64,000 bases of DNA from Desulfitobacterium metallireducens DSM 15288 (GCF_000231405.2 NZ_CP007032.1:1860001-1924000); one strand, 5' to 3'. Shown: positions 7,923 through 16,581, counted from the first letter of the stretch. Notes: generated by a model from the letters alone, not told the origin. Numbers and translations: made by a program.

Positions 7923-8912
7923 TTACTGGACGCCACCACGGGCCAAAACTTTTTTCAGCTCTAGTGGTTCAATACCTTTCCCCAAGGCGATACTCATAAG
8001 TAACCGGACTTTTTCTGTTGAAAGATCTGAGGCGAACCAAACCCCGGAACGTTCTAGGTCTGCACCTCCACCGGGATACCCGTACGCGGGTGCGGTTCTA
8101 CCAAATAAGCAGCGTGAGGTTACCACGACTGGGATTTTCCGTGCAATAAACTCTTGAATTATTGGCATTAGTTCTGGTGGTAAGTTTCCTCTGCCAAAAG
8201 CTTCTATGACCAAACCCTCGATTTTCTCATTCAGAAAGCATTCGAGGATAAAGGGTGACATCCCTGTAAATACCTTACAGATTATTACATTCGCTAAACG
8301 TTGAGGGAGTCCAAAATTAACTGAAGGTTCAGGCTTACGATGCCAAATGACATCCTCATTATCGATTCCCCCTAAAGCACCGCTTTCTCCAGAATTAAAA
8401 GCATCAACATGACTCGTGTGAAGTTTACGAACATCGCGTGCAGCATGAATTTCTTCATTGAGTGCAATCACGACTCCTCGTCCAACTGCCTGTTCATTTT
8501 TCGCAATTAACATCGCATTACGTAGATTTCTCGGTCCATCCGAGTCCTGCTCAGATGCATCCCGTTGAGATGCCGTGAGAATAATCGGACGCGTATCGCG
8601 AATCGTGAGATCTAAGAAATAAGCGGTCTCCTCCAAGGTGTCCGTTCCATGGGTTATTATGACCCCCTTGATACTGGAATTATGGAAGTTATTTTCAACG
8701 ATCCGCGCGAGTTCTAACATCTTCTCGGGTGACATATTACAACTGGCCACATTACTAAAATCAACGATTTCCCATTGGGTTTCTTTCCGAAGATTAGGAA
8801 GACTCTCTAACAGATCAAAACCGCTCACAGCGGGGACTGCCTTGCCATAGCCATCCTTGCGCATAGCAATTGTTCCCCCTGTTGCGATTAAAAGAACTTT
8901 TTCCAACTTCAT
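7923..8912 (-). CDS. ansA: L-asparaginase, type I
   Basis: 329 residues. It hydrolyses asparagine to aspartate and ammonia in the cytoplasm. The first catalytic threonine is in the N-terminal VLLIATGGTIAM and the second catalytic set in ITHGTDTLEETAYFL (family HGTDT); PGGGAD appears near the C-terminus. No signal peptide. The ATG at 8912 fits the family start; a GTG three codons upstream is an alternative. Monocistronic, with a strong terminator behind it. Confidence 0.92.
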   Translation of the reverse strand: MKLEKVLLIATGGTIAMRKDGYGKAVPAVSGFDLLESLPNLRKETQWEIVDFSNVASCNMSPEKMLELARIVENNFHNSSIKGVIITHGTDTLEETAYFLDLTIRDTRPIILTASQRDASEQDSDGPRNLRNAMLIAKNEQAVGRGVVIALNEEIHAARDVRKLHTSHVDAFNSGESGALGGIDNEDVIWHRKPEPSVNFGLPQRLANVIICKVFTGMSPFILECFLNEKIEGLVIEAFGRGNLPPELMPIIQEFIARKIPVVVTSRCLFGRTAPAYGYPGGGADLERSGVWFASDLSTEKVRLLMSIALGKGIEPLELKKVLARGGVQ

Positions 8913-9031
8913 TACCCCCACTACATTTCAAGACCATATATGTTCCTACGCCATTTTAATTCGAAGACGAGATTGTTTCAAGCCTTGACTTGATTAGACT
9001 GTTCTGCTATATGTTAACAGGGGTATTACCT

Positions 9032-9823
9032 TTATTTAAAATAGGAACATCTAGATTCTCTGCATCCATGAGGGTGACGTGAACTGTGAGTACAAATAAT
9101 TGTTTTACTTGGTGAAGGCAAGAAAACAGTAAAATACCTTTCAACGAATAAAATAGCCTCACTTAAAGCCGTTCTTACAAAGTTTTTACAGCAACAAGGA
9201 CCCGTTTCGTCGCTAATCTTATCCACGATTCTCGCGACTACTTTCATAGTCATCGCTGTTTCTTGATCTTTCGAACAAGCCGCACCTAAAAGGACACTAA
9301 AGCAGGAACCAATGGCTGGGGCAATTCCGCATACTCCTGTGAGTCCACAATATCCTCCAATGGCTTGTCTCTTTGTTCTATTCAGTACTTCAACAATCTG
9401 ATCATCCGTAACCTTGAGTGTTCCTTCATTCTTGATTGCTGCCATCAAAGCGCCTGCTGCTATCCACGCATTTTCGCAACCGAGCATAGGAATATTGTTC
9501 TGGTCCATTAGATATTCGGCAATTTCAAAAGGATTTGCCGATTTACTGCTTAAAACGTATTCTTTTACCGTATCGAAAAGACCTTTCCCATGACATTCAT
9601 CGCAGACATAGTGTCCATTGGGACAAGAAATATTGCCAATTTCTCTTTTCCCACATTGAACGCAAATCAATTCTCTTCCTAAATCGAAGTATTCTAATTT
9701 TCCCCCACAGATTTGGCAGTTCTCAGTATTAGATTCATTGTGCTGACCAGCACTCGAAATCGTTCCTCAACAACTCGATGTCGCGGTGTTTTTATTTTTA
9801 TCCTGATTCTGAAGTAGGTCCAT
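9032..9823 (-). CDS. DUF5714 protein, predicted selenoprotein (UGA at codon 19)
   Basis: Conventional ORF calling begins at a TTG at 9670, but the same frame continues upstream through one UGA (9769-9767) to an ATG at 9823 preceded by AGGAGG. The extension encodes a Ser-Ser-Cys-UGA-Gly motif and then NCQICGGKLEYF, which completes the zinc-ribbon pairs (CxxC, CVQCGK, C...CDECH) of DUF5714 proteins. Later signatures are GGYCGLTGVCG, GPCCCKNF and the C-terminal HGCRESRCSYF. A hairpin with a GGUC loop begins 18 bases after the UGA up to its loop (see SECIS). Read through, the product has 263 residues. The redox or metal role is unknown. It is divergent from another UGA-containing gene. If the UGA is a true stop, the remaining protein would lack the N-terminal Cys motif and a good SD. 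Confidence 0.8.
9732..9761 (-). promoter_or_regulatory. Bacterial SECIS-like hairpin for the DUF5714 UGA codon
   Basis: Minus strand, directly after the UGA: outer pairing GATT/AATC and a perfect inner stem GTGCT/AGCAC (9753-9740) closed by loop GGTC (9748-9745). The loop begins 18 bases after the UGA. From memory, the E. coli fdhF SECIS has the same GGUC loop core at about the same spacing. The structure sits within the coding sequence, as bacterial SECIS elements do. Confidence 0.75.
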
Positions 9824-9952
9824 CAACCCCAGGCCTCCTATTCTCTTTACTTAATAGTCACTGTATTCTTCTCTCCCTTCATAGAATAGATAAACGTGAT
9901 AGTTGTCCAGTCATTGAAAACTTGCAGGAATGAAAGGAAGGTTTGTTCCATT

Positions 9953-10414
9953 ATGCTTAAGTTATCCGGAGACTCTAATATAATCTCAACCTGCCCTATA
10001 TGTAACGGGATGGGTCAGAAAGTACGTATGGAAACGGTTGAACATCAAATACAACCTAGTATTGAAATTGAAGCGGAACAGTTTTTTCTCTGTAGAACTC
10101 CTGAATGTGAAGTTGCTTACTATACTCAGGATGGCCATAAAACCATATTTCAAGACGAATTGATCAATAAGATCTGGTTTAAAAATATTTCATCGCCGAT
10201 TACGATTTGTTATTGTGCAAATGTTACAGAGGAGGAAATCTTACATCATGTAGCCGTAGCTCAATGTTGCTCTACCTTAGACGATATAAAGAAACATACA
10301 GGAGCGAATACCGGATGTGATTGTCTCACGAAAAACCCTGCTGGTCTCTGATGTTCAGCTGTGGTGCAATCGGTGATTGCCAAAGGTCTGGCTATGAGAA
10401 AAATGGAGAAGTAA
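9953..10414 (+). CDS. CopZ N-terminal-like [2Fe-2S] protein, predicted selenoprotein (UGA at codon 133)
   Basis: ATG at 9953 with SD AGGAAGG. Residues 1-132 contain a CPICNGMG zinc-binding pair, a middle CRTPEC pair and a BFD-like C-terminal module, ICYCANVTEEEI and a terminal CDC, as in the N-terminal domain of Archaeoglobus CopZ, which binds zinc and a [2Fe-2S] cluster. Family members as I recall them end NPxGxCC followed by a short helix. Here NPAGL is followed by UGA (10349-10351), then Cys-Ser-Ala-Val-Val-Gln-Ser-Val-Ile, and the frame closes at TAA 10414 just before a terminator. Sec would replace the first Cys of the CC pair. A hairpin with a GGU-containing loop lies 20 bases after the UGA. 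Without readthrough the protein would lose its normal tail. Confidence 0.78.
10364..10381 (+). promoter_or_regulatory. Bacterial SECIS-like hairpin for the CopZ-like UGA codon
   Basis: Stem GCAAT/ATTGC with loop CGGTG (10371-10375), extended by one G-C pair across a bulged T (10365). The loop GGU begins 20 bases after the UGA. The GU in the loop and a bulged U in the lower stem are the features recognised by SelB in E. coli (recalled). Confidence 0.65.
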
Positions 10415-10429
10415 AAGCTCTACAGAGAA

Positions 10430-10470
10430 ATGGCGGTCAAGGTTAAAGTTACCTTGGCCGTCATTTTTTT
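10430..10470 (+). terminator. Terminator after the CopZ-like selenoprotein gene
   Basis: ATGGCGGTCAAGGT pairs with ACCTTGGCCGTCAT and is followed by seven T. It lies 16 bases beyond the TAA that would end the readthrough product, so the transcript does cover the extension. Confidence 0.85.
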
Positions 10471-10498
10471 CAAGTTACGGTTCCACCTGCTCTTCTTC

Positions 10499-10846
10499 TT
10501 ATTTATCTCCTTCTTCTGGGACAATACAAATAAAGGCGAAAGGTTCTGAGCTTATATTCTGAAACTGATGAATTTGATCTCCTGGCACATAAGCAAAAGA
10601 TCCTGCTTCAACCGGATAGTCTTTACCGTCAAGGTGAAGAATTCCCTTGCCTCCTAAAATATAATTGATATGAGGCCAAGCATGTTGGTGCTTAGGCGTA
10701 TGACCGTAAGGGCCAATTTCAAATGAACGCATAACATAGCCGCCCCAACCCTCATTGGGAGAAATCAAGACTTTTTTTAGCACGTTTTCAGCATCAGCAC
10801 TGCTCATACGCGTTCCAAGGACATCTCGTTGATGGGCAACAATCAT
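10499..10846 (-). CDS. Small cupin-domain protein
   Basis: 115 residues forming one cupin barrel. Motif 1 is GPYGHTPKHQHAWPHINYIL (three His plus others for metal), motif 2 PGDQIHQFQN. SD GAGGGAATGAA before the ATG. Substrate unknown; such single-domain cupins are often metal-dependent isomerases, dioxygenases or sugar-binding regulators. Monocistronic. Confidence 0.85.
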   Translation of the reverse strand: MIVAHQRDVLGTRMSSADAENVLKKVLISPNEGWGGYVMRSFEIGPYGHTPKHQHAWPHINYILGGKGILHLDGKDYPVEAGSFAYVPGDQIHQFQNISSEPFAFICIVPEEGDK

Positions 10847-11018
10847 TTCATTCCCTCGCTTTCGTAATCTATAGGAGATAGATATCTATCAATTCACCTT
10901 TTCATTCTACATTATCCTCTATTATACCATGATCGCTCATTTACTACCCTGTTCTTCCACTTTACCTTTACCTTTTGCTGAGAATATCCCCGCTATTAAT
11001 TAATATATTCCGCTACGT

Positions 11019-11059
11019 TTCAATAAATATTTATCGTAATTCAATAAATATTTATTGAA
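11019..11059. promoter_or_regulatory. Twin palindrome operator candidate upstream of the DUF2975-XRE-DUF4173 operon
   Basis: TTCAATAAATATTTATTGAA (11040-11059) is a perfect 20-bp palindrome; an incomplete copy, TTCAATAAATATTTATCG, begins at 11019, exactly 21 bp or two helical turns upstream. It lies 66 bp before the first gene start. The XRE regulator of the operon is the obvious candidate ligand (inference). Confidence 0.5.
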
Positions 11060-11124
11060 TTTTAGTAAACAAAGACTTAAACTGATTTTGTAAGAATTAA
11101 TTACAAGGAGGGCTCGGAACAATC

Positions 11125-11586
11125 ATGTTAATCTTGGGCGAAAAAAGCTTATCTGTTTTAGTAAAATGGATTCTGGATTTGGTTTTCCTGGGCGGACTAG
11201 CAATCACAATCACCCTACCCTATGGATTGAGATGGTATTTGAATACGCTACATTCTACGAGCAGCGAAAATTATTCTTTTATGCTTGGATTCCTCTATTT
11301 TACCGGAATCGTATGTCTTGCGTTAGTGAATGAGATTCGAAAGATCTTTAAAACCCTCAATCGAAGAAATCCTTTCATGATGGATAATGTGAAAAGTTTG
11401 AACCGAGTAGGATGGGCTTGCTTTATCATTGCAGCCGCTTATATTCTGAAAATCTTTTTCTACAACTCTGTTCTTACCACAATTATTACCATGATTTTTA
11501 TCATTGCTGGACTTTTTTCCATCGTTCTGGCTGAAGTCTTCCGTCAGGCCATCGAGGTTAAAGAAGAAAATGATTTAACGATATAG
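11125..11586 (+). CDS. DUF2975 membrane protein
   Basis: 153 residues and four predicted helices (about 12-35, 53-70, 93-113, 117-140). The central NRRNPFMMDNVKSLNRVGW pattern (family RKIFKTLNxxNPF) identifies DUF2975. SD AAGGAGGGC. It is followed after 16 bp by a small XRE regulator, the usual pairing in Firmicutes. Function unknown; the pair often behaves as membrane protein plus regulator. Confidence 0.85.
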   Translation: MLILGEKSLSVLVKWILDLVFLGGLAITITLPYGLRWYLNTLHSTSSENYSFMLGFLYFTGIVCLALVNEIRKIFKTLNRRNPFMMDNVKSLNRVGWACFIIAAAYILKIFFYNSVLTTIITMIFIIAGLFSIVLAEVFRQAIEVKEENDLTI

Positions 11587-11602
11587 AGAAAGGATGCAGG
11601 AA

Positions 11603-11809
11603 ATGGGAATCGTCGTAAATTTAGACGTCATGATGGCTAAAAGAAAAATGAGCCTGTCAGAATTAGCCGCCAAAGTGGATATTACCTTGGCAAACTTATC
11701 GATCTTAAAAAACAATAAAGCAAAGGCCATTCGGCTTACGACTCTGGAGGCTATTTGCCAATCATTGGACTGCCAGCCAGGGGATATTTTAGAGTACAGG
11801 CCGGACTAA
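11603..11809 (+). CDS. Small XRE (Cro/CI) family regulator
   Basis: 68 residues from ATG 11603, three codons inside the longest frame; this choice gives the SD AGAAAGG a workable spacing. The helix-turn-helix is MSLSELAAKVDITLANLSILKNNK; the C-terminal TLEAICQSLDCQPGDILEYRPD is typical of YozG-type regulators. It lies between DUF2975 and DUF4173 genes and probably controls the operon through the upstream palindromes. Confidence 0.88.
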   Translation: MGIVVNLDVMMAKRKMSLSELAAKVDITLANLSILKNNKAKAIRLTTLEAICQSLDCQPGDILEYRPD

Positions 11810-11826
11810 TCATGGAGGTGTTTTCG

Positions 11827-13353
11827 ATGGAGCAAACCCGTATTCAACTCACAGAAAACCAGATTGAAGGTCTCACAAATAAGAAGGGGATCACTCTTTT
11901 ATTGGGTTCTCTTGTCCTTGGTCTCTTGTTTAATTTTTTATTCTATAGGAAATCTCTAGGGTTGTCCTATCCTCTATACATAACTGCACTGTATACTTTT
12001 TTATTCTGGAGTATAAAAAAGAAACCTAAACTAAAATTAGATTTTATTGGACTGCTGGGAATATCGATCATCGCGCTTTCATTTACTTATTTCTTTTTCT
12101 CAAGTCCATTCTTTCACGTCCTCAATTTTCTTCTCATCCCCATTTTGGTCGTCGCCCATACCCTTCTTCTCACCTCAAACAGTCGGTTTAAATGGTTTGA
12201 AGCGTCATTTTTCCTGGATATGCTTAATGGGATCTTCATTCGTCCTCTGGAAAACTGCCTCAAGCCTTTTTCATTGATAATTTCAAATACAAAAAGGATA
12301 ACGATTTTAGAGAAATCGACGGTTATGCTAAAGGTTCTGATGGGTTTAATCCTTACGATCCCTTTGTTAATCATCATCGTTCCCCTTCTAGCATCCGCCG
12401 ATGATGTCTTCCATCATTTTATTGATCAGATTCCGAATCTATTTCAAGCCATCAACCTCAGTTATTTTATTCCCCAATTTCTTATTGTTACGGTGGTAAC
12501 CTGCCTCGTTTTTAGTTATATTTGGAGCCTCTTTTATTCAAAGCCTAAATTCGGAAAGGGAATTTCCAACCTAGAAATTCTCTCTCCTGGCAAGTTTCTC
12601 GATCCCATTACGGTCACAACTCTATTGATCGTGATAGACGCTCTTTATGTCTTTTTTATCGCCATTCAATTTTCCTATCTCTTTGGGAGTCTAACTGACA
12701 GCCTGCCTCATGATTTCACATTCGCCCAATATGCACGCAAAGGATTCTTCGAACTGGTTGATGTGACTCTCATCAATCTTGTTCTTCTGATCGGAAACAT
12801 GTACTTTGTTAAAGCCTCTGGGAAAAAGTTGGACAGTGTTGTGAGAATATTAAATACAATCCTGGTGATGAGCACGTTCATTATGTTGTTATCGGCTCAC
12901 TTCAGAATGTCATTGTACGAAGATGCCTATGGCTTTACCTATCTGAGAGTCTTAACCCATGCTTTTATGGGGTACCTTTTTGTCTTGTTTGTCGTATCTT
13001 TTATTAAAATATGGCGTCAATCCATACCCTTATTCAAATCTTTTGTTGTCATTTCGATTGTTGCCTATACGCTGCTGAACTATATTAGTGTAGATAAAAT
13101 AATTGTGAAGGAAAATATCACGCGCTACACCGAGGGAAAGCCCATAGACGTCTACTATTTAACAACACTTTCTTATGATGCAATTCCGCCGCTTGTAGAA
13201 TTTATGGATCAAACTCACGACTTGAGTTTGATCACATCGTTCAATAATGGTCTTAACAATAAAAAAACAATGCTCAATCAAGAAACACCTTGGCAGTCTT
13301 TCAATCTTTCTAAGTACAGAGCACAGGAAAGTCTTAAAGAAAGTTTTAAATGA
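11827..13353 (+). CDS. DUF4173/DUF4153 multi-pass membrane protein
   Basis: 508 residues from ATG 11827 (SD GGAGGTG), with roughly a dozen predicted helices. The segment LLIVIDALYVFFIAIQFSYLFG and the following F..YAR.GFFEL (FAQYARKGFFELVDVTLINL) are hallmarks of DUF4173. Third gene of the DUF2975-XRE operon, 17 bp after the regulator. A short soluble C-terminal tail follows the last helix. Function unknown. Confidence 0.85.
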   Translation: MEQTRIQLTENQIEGLTNKKGITLLLGSLVLGLLFNFLFYRKSLGLSYPLYITALYTFLFWSIKKKPKLKLDFIGLLGISIIALSFTYFFFSSPFFHVLNFLLIPILVVAHTLLLTSNSRFKWFEASFFLDMLNGIFIRPLENCLKPFSLIISNTKRITILEKSTVMLKVLMGLILTIPLLIIIVPLLASADDVFHHFIDQIPNLFQAINLSYFIPQFLIVTVVTCLVFSYIWSLFYSKPKFGKGISNLEILSPGKFLDPITVTTLLIVIDALYVFFIAIQFSYLFGSLTDSLPHDFTFAQYARKGFFELVDVTLINLVLLIGNMYFVKASGKKLDSVVRILNTILVMSTFIMLLSAHFRMSLYEDAYGFTYLRVLTHAFMGYLFVLFVVSFIKIWRQSIPLFKSFVVISIVAYTLLNYISVDKIIVKENITRYTEGKPIDVYYLTTLSYDAIPPLVEFMDQTHDLSLITSFNNGLNNKKTMLNQETPWQSFNLSKYRAQESLKESFK

Positions 13354-13411
13354 TCCGCACGTCAAAACCCTTAGACTTTGGAAACTCTATTATCGAAAAA
13401 TATGAAGAACT

Positions 13412-14101
13412 TTATATACCGTGGTAAACCAGTTCGGAGGAGTTCGACTCGTTGTATAATTCATACTTAAAGGTGTCCCAGTACCAGTGAGTATCCATTA
13501 TCTTTTCTCCATTAGTCCCTTCTTCTAATGGAACGGTAATCTTTTTCGTGATGTTTAAAATTTGGCGGTTGCCAAAAGTTTGGTACGATTCATCGAATTC
13601 GAGAAAGTCTGCTTGAACGTATTCCTTTAATGACTCAGGCAAATACATTCTCACTTTGAAATTGCTATCATTTCTGCCGTAGTCTGTTAGTGACAAACTA
13701 ATACTGAGGGTTGCTTGGTGTTCATTTATATCTGAGAATGAGAGGTTCGAATCCTTTATATCAATTGACTTAAGTTCAACCTTCATTGCCTGGAAATAGG
13801 CATTTTTAGCGAGGTCTAAGGAGCCCTTCATGAGAGGAATTACCATTAAGAGCACAATGATAACGATGGCTATTTTGTTCTGTATACCTATGGGTTCTGT
13901 TTTAAACAGCCCTTTTATGGCAACGATGAATAAAGCTAATGGAACTATTGCTGATATGAAAAGGACTGAATTCTCAAATCGTATGGGTTTGATGATATAT
14001 TGCATAATGGAATACGAGTCACGGGGGAGCTTGTAGGTTAAGAGAACCGATATGAAAATTAGACCTAAATACTTCATCAATTCTTTGATATCTTTAGTCA
14101 T
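13412..14101 (-). CDS. Hypothetical membrane protein with extracytoplasmic domain
   Basis: 229 residues. Three hydrophobic stretches (about 8-24, 42-62, 76-95), then a 130-residue soluble region rich in charged and aromatic residues, which would lie outside. Good SD, AAGGAGG. I do not recognise the family. It is convergent with DUF4173 and stands alone. Confidence 0.6.
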   Translation of the reverse strand: MTKDIKELMKYLGLIFISVLLTYKLPRDSYSIMQYIIKPIRFENSVLFISAIVPLALFIVAIKGLFKTEPIGIQNKIAIVIIVLLMVIPLMKGSLDLAKNAYFQAMKVELKSIDIKDSNLSFSDINEHQATLSISLSLTDYGRNDSNFKVRMYLPESLKEYVQADFLEFDESYQTFGNRQILNITKKITVPLEEGTNGEKIMDTHWYWDTFKYELYNESNSSELVYHGI

Positions 14102-14130
14102 ATCAGATCCTCCTTAACTCTGTTCAACCA

Positions 14131-14195
14131 AATCACCTATTTTATATCCTAATTCTATAATTCTTGGAAATTACCTTTAGAAATCAACATTCAAG
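14131..14195. repeat. Dispersed intergenic repeat, copy 1
   Basis: About 65 bp centred on TTGGAAATTACCTTTAGAAA. A second copy of similar length and roughly 80% identity by eye occurs at 58804-58870. Nothing in either copy is coding. Confidence 0.6.
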
Positions 14196-14210
14196 CTGTC
14201 ACTAGCGCCT

Positions 14211-15476
14211 TTACCGTTGCCGAATCAAACGTCCGATTTGTCGCCAGGAGACTTTTCCATTGAGAAGAATGCAGACTCGGTAAAGCTTCCCGCCTATCCA
14301 GATAAAGAGAATTGTAGAGATGATGAGATCTAAAATTCCAAGGAGGACATAGAACGTAGGAATTGATGTTAACACGATGCGAGCAAACAAGACCATCGGA
14401 GTAAAAAACGGAACATAAGATAGCCCGGCAATCCACGGGTTATTCGGGCTGGTCAAGGTAAACATGGCAAGCAAAAAACCGATAATAACTAAAAAGGTCA
14501 TCGGACCCACAGCCTGTTGAAGGTCCTCAGTACGGCTAACCGTTGCCCCGATTCCAGCATACATAGCCGCATATAAGAGAAATCCTAGGATAAAGAAAAC
14601 CCCGAAATAGACCAAATAAAGCGGTTCAATCGTGTTTATTTGAAGGCTCATTCCTGGGACCAATGCTATACCTTTCCCTTTTAAAGCGAGAAGGCCAAGT
14701 CCCGTCCCAATCCAAAGAAAATACTGGGTTAACCCTACAGCACCGATCCCGATAATTTTGCTGGCCATCAACGTCATGGGTCTAACGCTAGCAACCATCA
14801 TTTCCATAACTCGACTGCTTTTTTCCTCAACTACGCCATTAGCTACGTACGTCCCATAAACGATTAACGAAAAGTAAAGCATAAAAAGGAGAAAATAGAC
14901 CAGGGTCATATTTTGAGTTTGTTGTTCTTGAGTTGCTGCTCTAAGCCCCTCCGCTTGTGTTTCAAAAGGAATCGGGGTCAAAATTTCAGTAAGCTGGGTT
15001 GAAGAAAGGCCACTCTGTTGAATGCGCTCCTGAGTCACCATCTGCTGTAGAACGGTTTTTACCTTAGTAGATGCTCCTCCCATTTCAATTTTTTTTGAGT
15101 GCCAAATTACTTTACCCGGTGCTTCTGGTGAAGAAAATTCAACAACAGCTGAAATTTTACCTGTTAAGAGTTGGTCTATTGCTTCTCTTTTCTTCGTTGA
15201 CCAATTGGAATCATCAGCATTCATGATTTGGAAAGAAAATTCCGGTTCACCGCTAGGCAGTTTATCCTGAAGGTTTTTCTCTAAAAAAGGAGTAACCCGT
15301 CCGCTCGTTTCAAGAACAATAATTTGCTGTTTATCTGCAGACTTAATCTTATCCATGATGGCGGGGGCAAAGGATAACCCCAAAATAACAACTAACCCTA
15401 AGAGCGTGGAGAGAATAAATGTTTTGCTGCAAACTTTCTCACGATATTCTCTCTGAAATAAAATCCAGAATTCCAT
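14211..15476 (-). CDS. ABC-2 type transporter permease (NatB-like)
   Basis: 421 residues from ATG 15476 (SD GGAGGGG). One N-terminal helix, a large extracytoplasmic region of about 130 residues, then five or six helices including YGTYVANGVVEEKSSRVMEM, the conserved cytoplasmic motif of NatB/ABC-2 permeases. It overlaps the ATPase stop by one base (TGATG). With the ATPase it forms an exporter, perhaps for sodium or a toxic compound; substrate cannot be read. Confidence 0.88.
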   Translation of the reverse strand: MEFWILFQREYREKVCSKTFILSTLLGLVVILGLSFAPAIMDKIKSADKQQIIVLETSGRVTPFLEKNLQDKLPSGEPEFSFQIMNADDSNWSTKKREAIDQLLTGKISAVVEFSSPEAPGKVIWHSKKIEMGGASTKVKTVLQQMVTQERIQQSGLSSTQLTEILTPIPFETQAEGLRAATQEQQTQNMTLVYFLLFMLYFSLIVYGTYVANGVVEEKSSRVMEMMVASVRPMTLMASKIIGIGAVGLTQYFLWIGTGLGLLALKGKGIALVPGMSLQINTIEPLYLVYFGVFFILGFLLYAAMYAGIGATVSRTEDLQQAVGPMTFLVIIGFLLAMFTLTSPNNPWIAGLSYVPFFTPMVLFARIVLTSIPTFYVLLGILDLIISTILFIWIGGKLYRVCILLNGKVSWRQIGRLIRQR

Positions 15477-16408
15477 CAAATATCCCCTCCTACTAAACGA
15501 ATAAAGGTTTCATTCAAGGATGGATAGCCGATCTCAAAGTGTTGAACTTGTCCTTGCTCTAGAGCGCCTCTTAAAATTACTTGGGGATCTACCCCTTGTG
15601 GAAGTTCAAATTCGATGTCATTTAAGGTGTGAGAAGATCCATCTTCCGATTTATTGTTTCGTATGAAAGGTTTTTCTGGTTTAATCGGAAAAGCCTTGAG
15701 AAAATCCAATGAGCCTTTGTATTTTAAGTGAACCATTTGACGGCCCGATAGCTTTTTAATGTTCTCTACAGAACCATGAGCTAAGACCTGCCCTGCCTTA
15801 ATAATACAAAGGGATTGGCAGAGTTCTTCAATATGTTCCATCCGATGGCTCGAGAAGAGAATTGTTCGTTTTTCTGCTGCAAGGTCTCGAAAAGCTTCTT
15901 TGAGGAGTTCGACGTTGACCGGATCAAGCCCAGAGAAGGGTTCATCAAGAATTAGGAGTTTCGGTTGATGCAAAATAGCAATAATAAATTGGACTTTTTG
16001 CTGATTCCCTTTGGAAAGTTCGTTCGTCCTCTTCTTCAGTAGATCTTCCAACTGAAACCGATTAGACCAGTAAAGAATACGTTTTTCGGCCACAGAAGAA
16101 GATAATCCTCGAAGACGAGCAAAAAAGCGCATTTGGTCATGAACATTCATTTTGGGATATAACCCCCGCTCTTCAGGAAGATATCCAAAAGTTCGGGTCG
16201 TCTCCAATCGGACCTCTTTTCCGCTCCAAGTCACACTACCCTGATCGGGTTTAATAATATCCATGATCATGCGCATTGTCGTTGTTTTGCCTGCACCGTT
16301 AGGGCCAAGGAAACCAAAAACCTCTCCTTCAGGAATGGATAGATTAAGATTATCGATAACTCGATTTTGACCGAAAGATTTATGGACAGCAATTAAATCA
16401 AGAGACAT
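15476..16408 (-). CDS. ABC transporter ATP-binding protein (NatA-like)
   Basis: 310 residues. Walker A GPNGAGKTT, signature ELSKGNQQKVQ, Walker B LLILDEPFSGLDP and the switch His in FSSHRMEHIEE are all present. The C-terminal 90 residues are an extra domain typical of NatA/DrrA exporters. ATG ATG gives two adjacent starts; the second fits the SD spacing better. Operon with the permease. Confidence 0.92.
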   Translation of the reverse strand: MSLDLIAVHKSFGQNRVIDNLNLSIPEGEVFGFLGPNGAGKTTTMRMIMDIIKPDQGSVTWSGKEVRLETTRTFGYLPEERGLYPKMNVHDQMRFFARLRGLSSSVAEKRILYWSNRFQLEDLLKKRTNELSKGNQQKVQFIIAILHQPKLLILDEPFSGLDPVNVELLKEAFRDLAAEKRTILFSSHRMEHIEELCQSLCIIKAGQVLAHGSVENIKKLSGRQMVHLKYKGSLDFLKAFPIKPEKPFIRNNKSEDGSSHTLNDIEFELPQGVDPQVILRGALEQGQVQHFEIGYPSLNETFIRLVGGDI

Positions 16409-16581
16409 CATTCACCCTACTTTCTGTACACCTAAGATTTAGATATACACAAAAACTATATAGACTTAGCCTATAAATCATACCAATCTCTATAATGTCT
16501 TTCGGCAAATCCTCACGCATTTCCTCTAATTTCCATATGTTCTTTCAATTGGGACGATTACAGGCATGGTGAATGCTGAAA

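Noticed and set aside
9535-9732. 65-codon plus-strand ORF
   Set aside because: Antisense to the DUF5714 gene; no SD.
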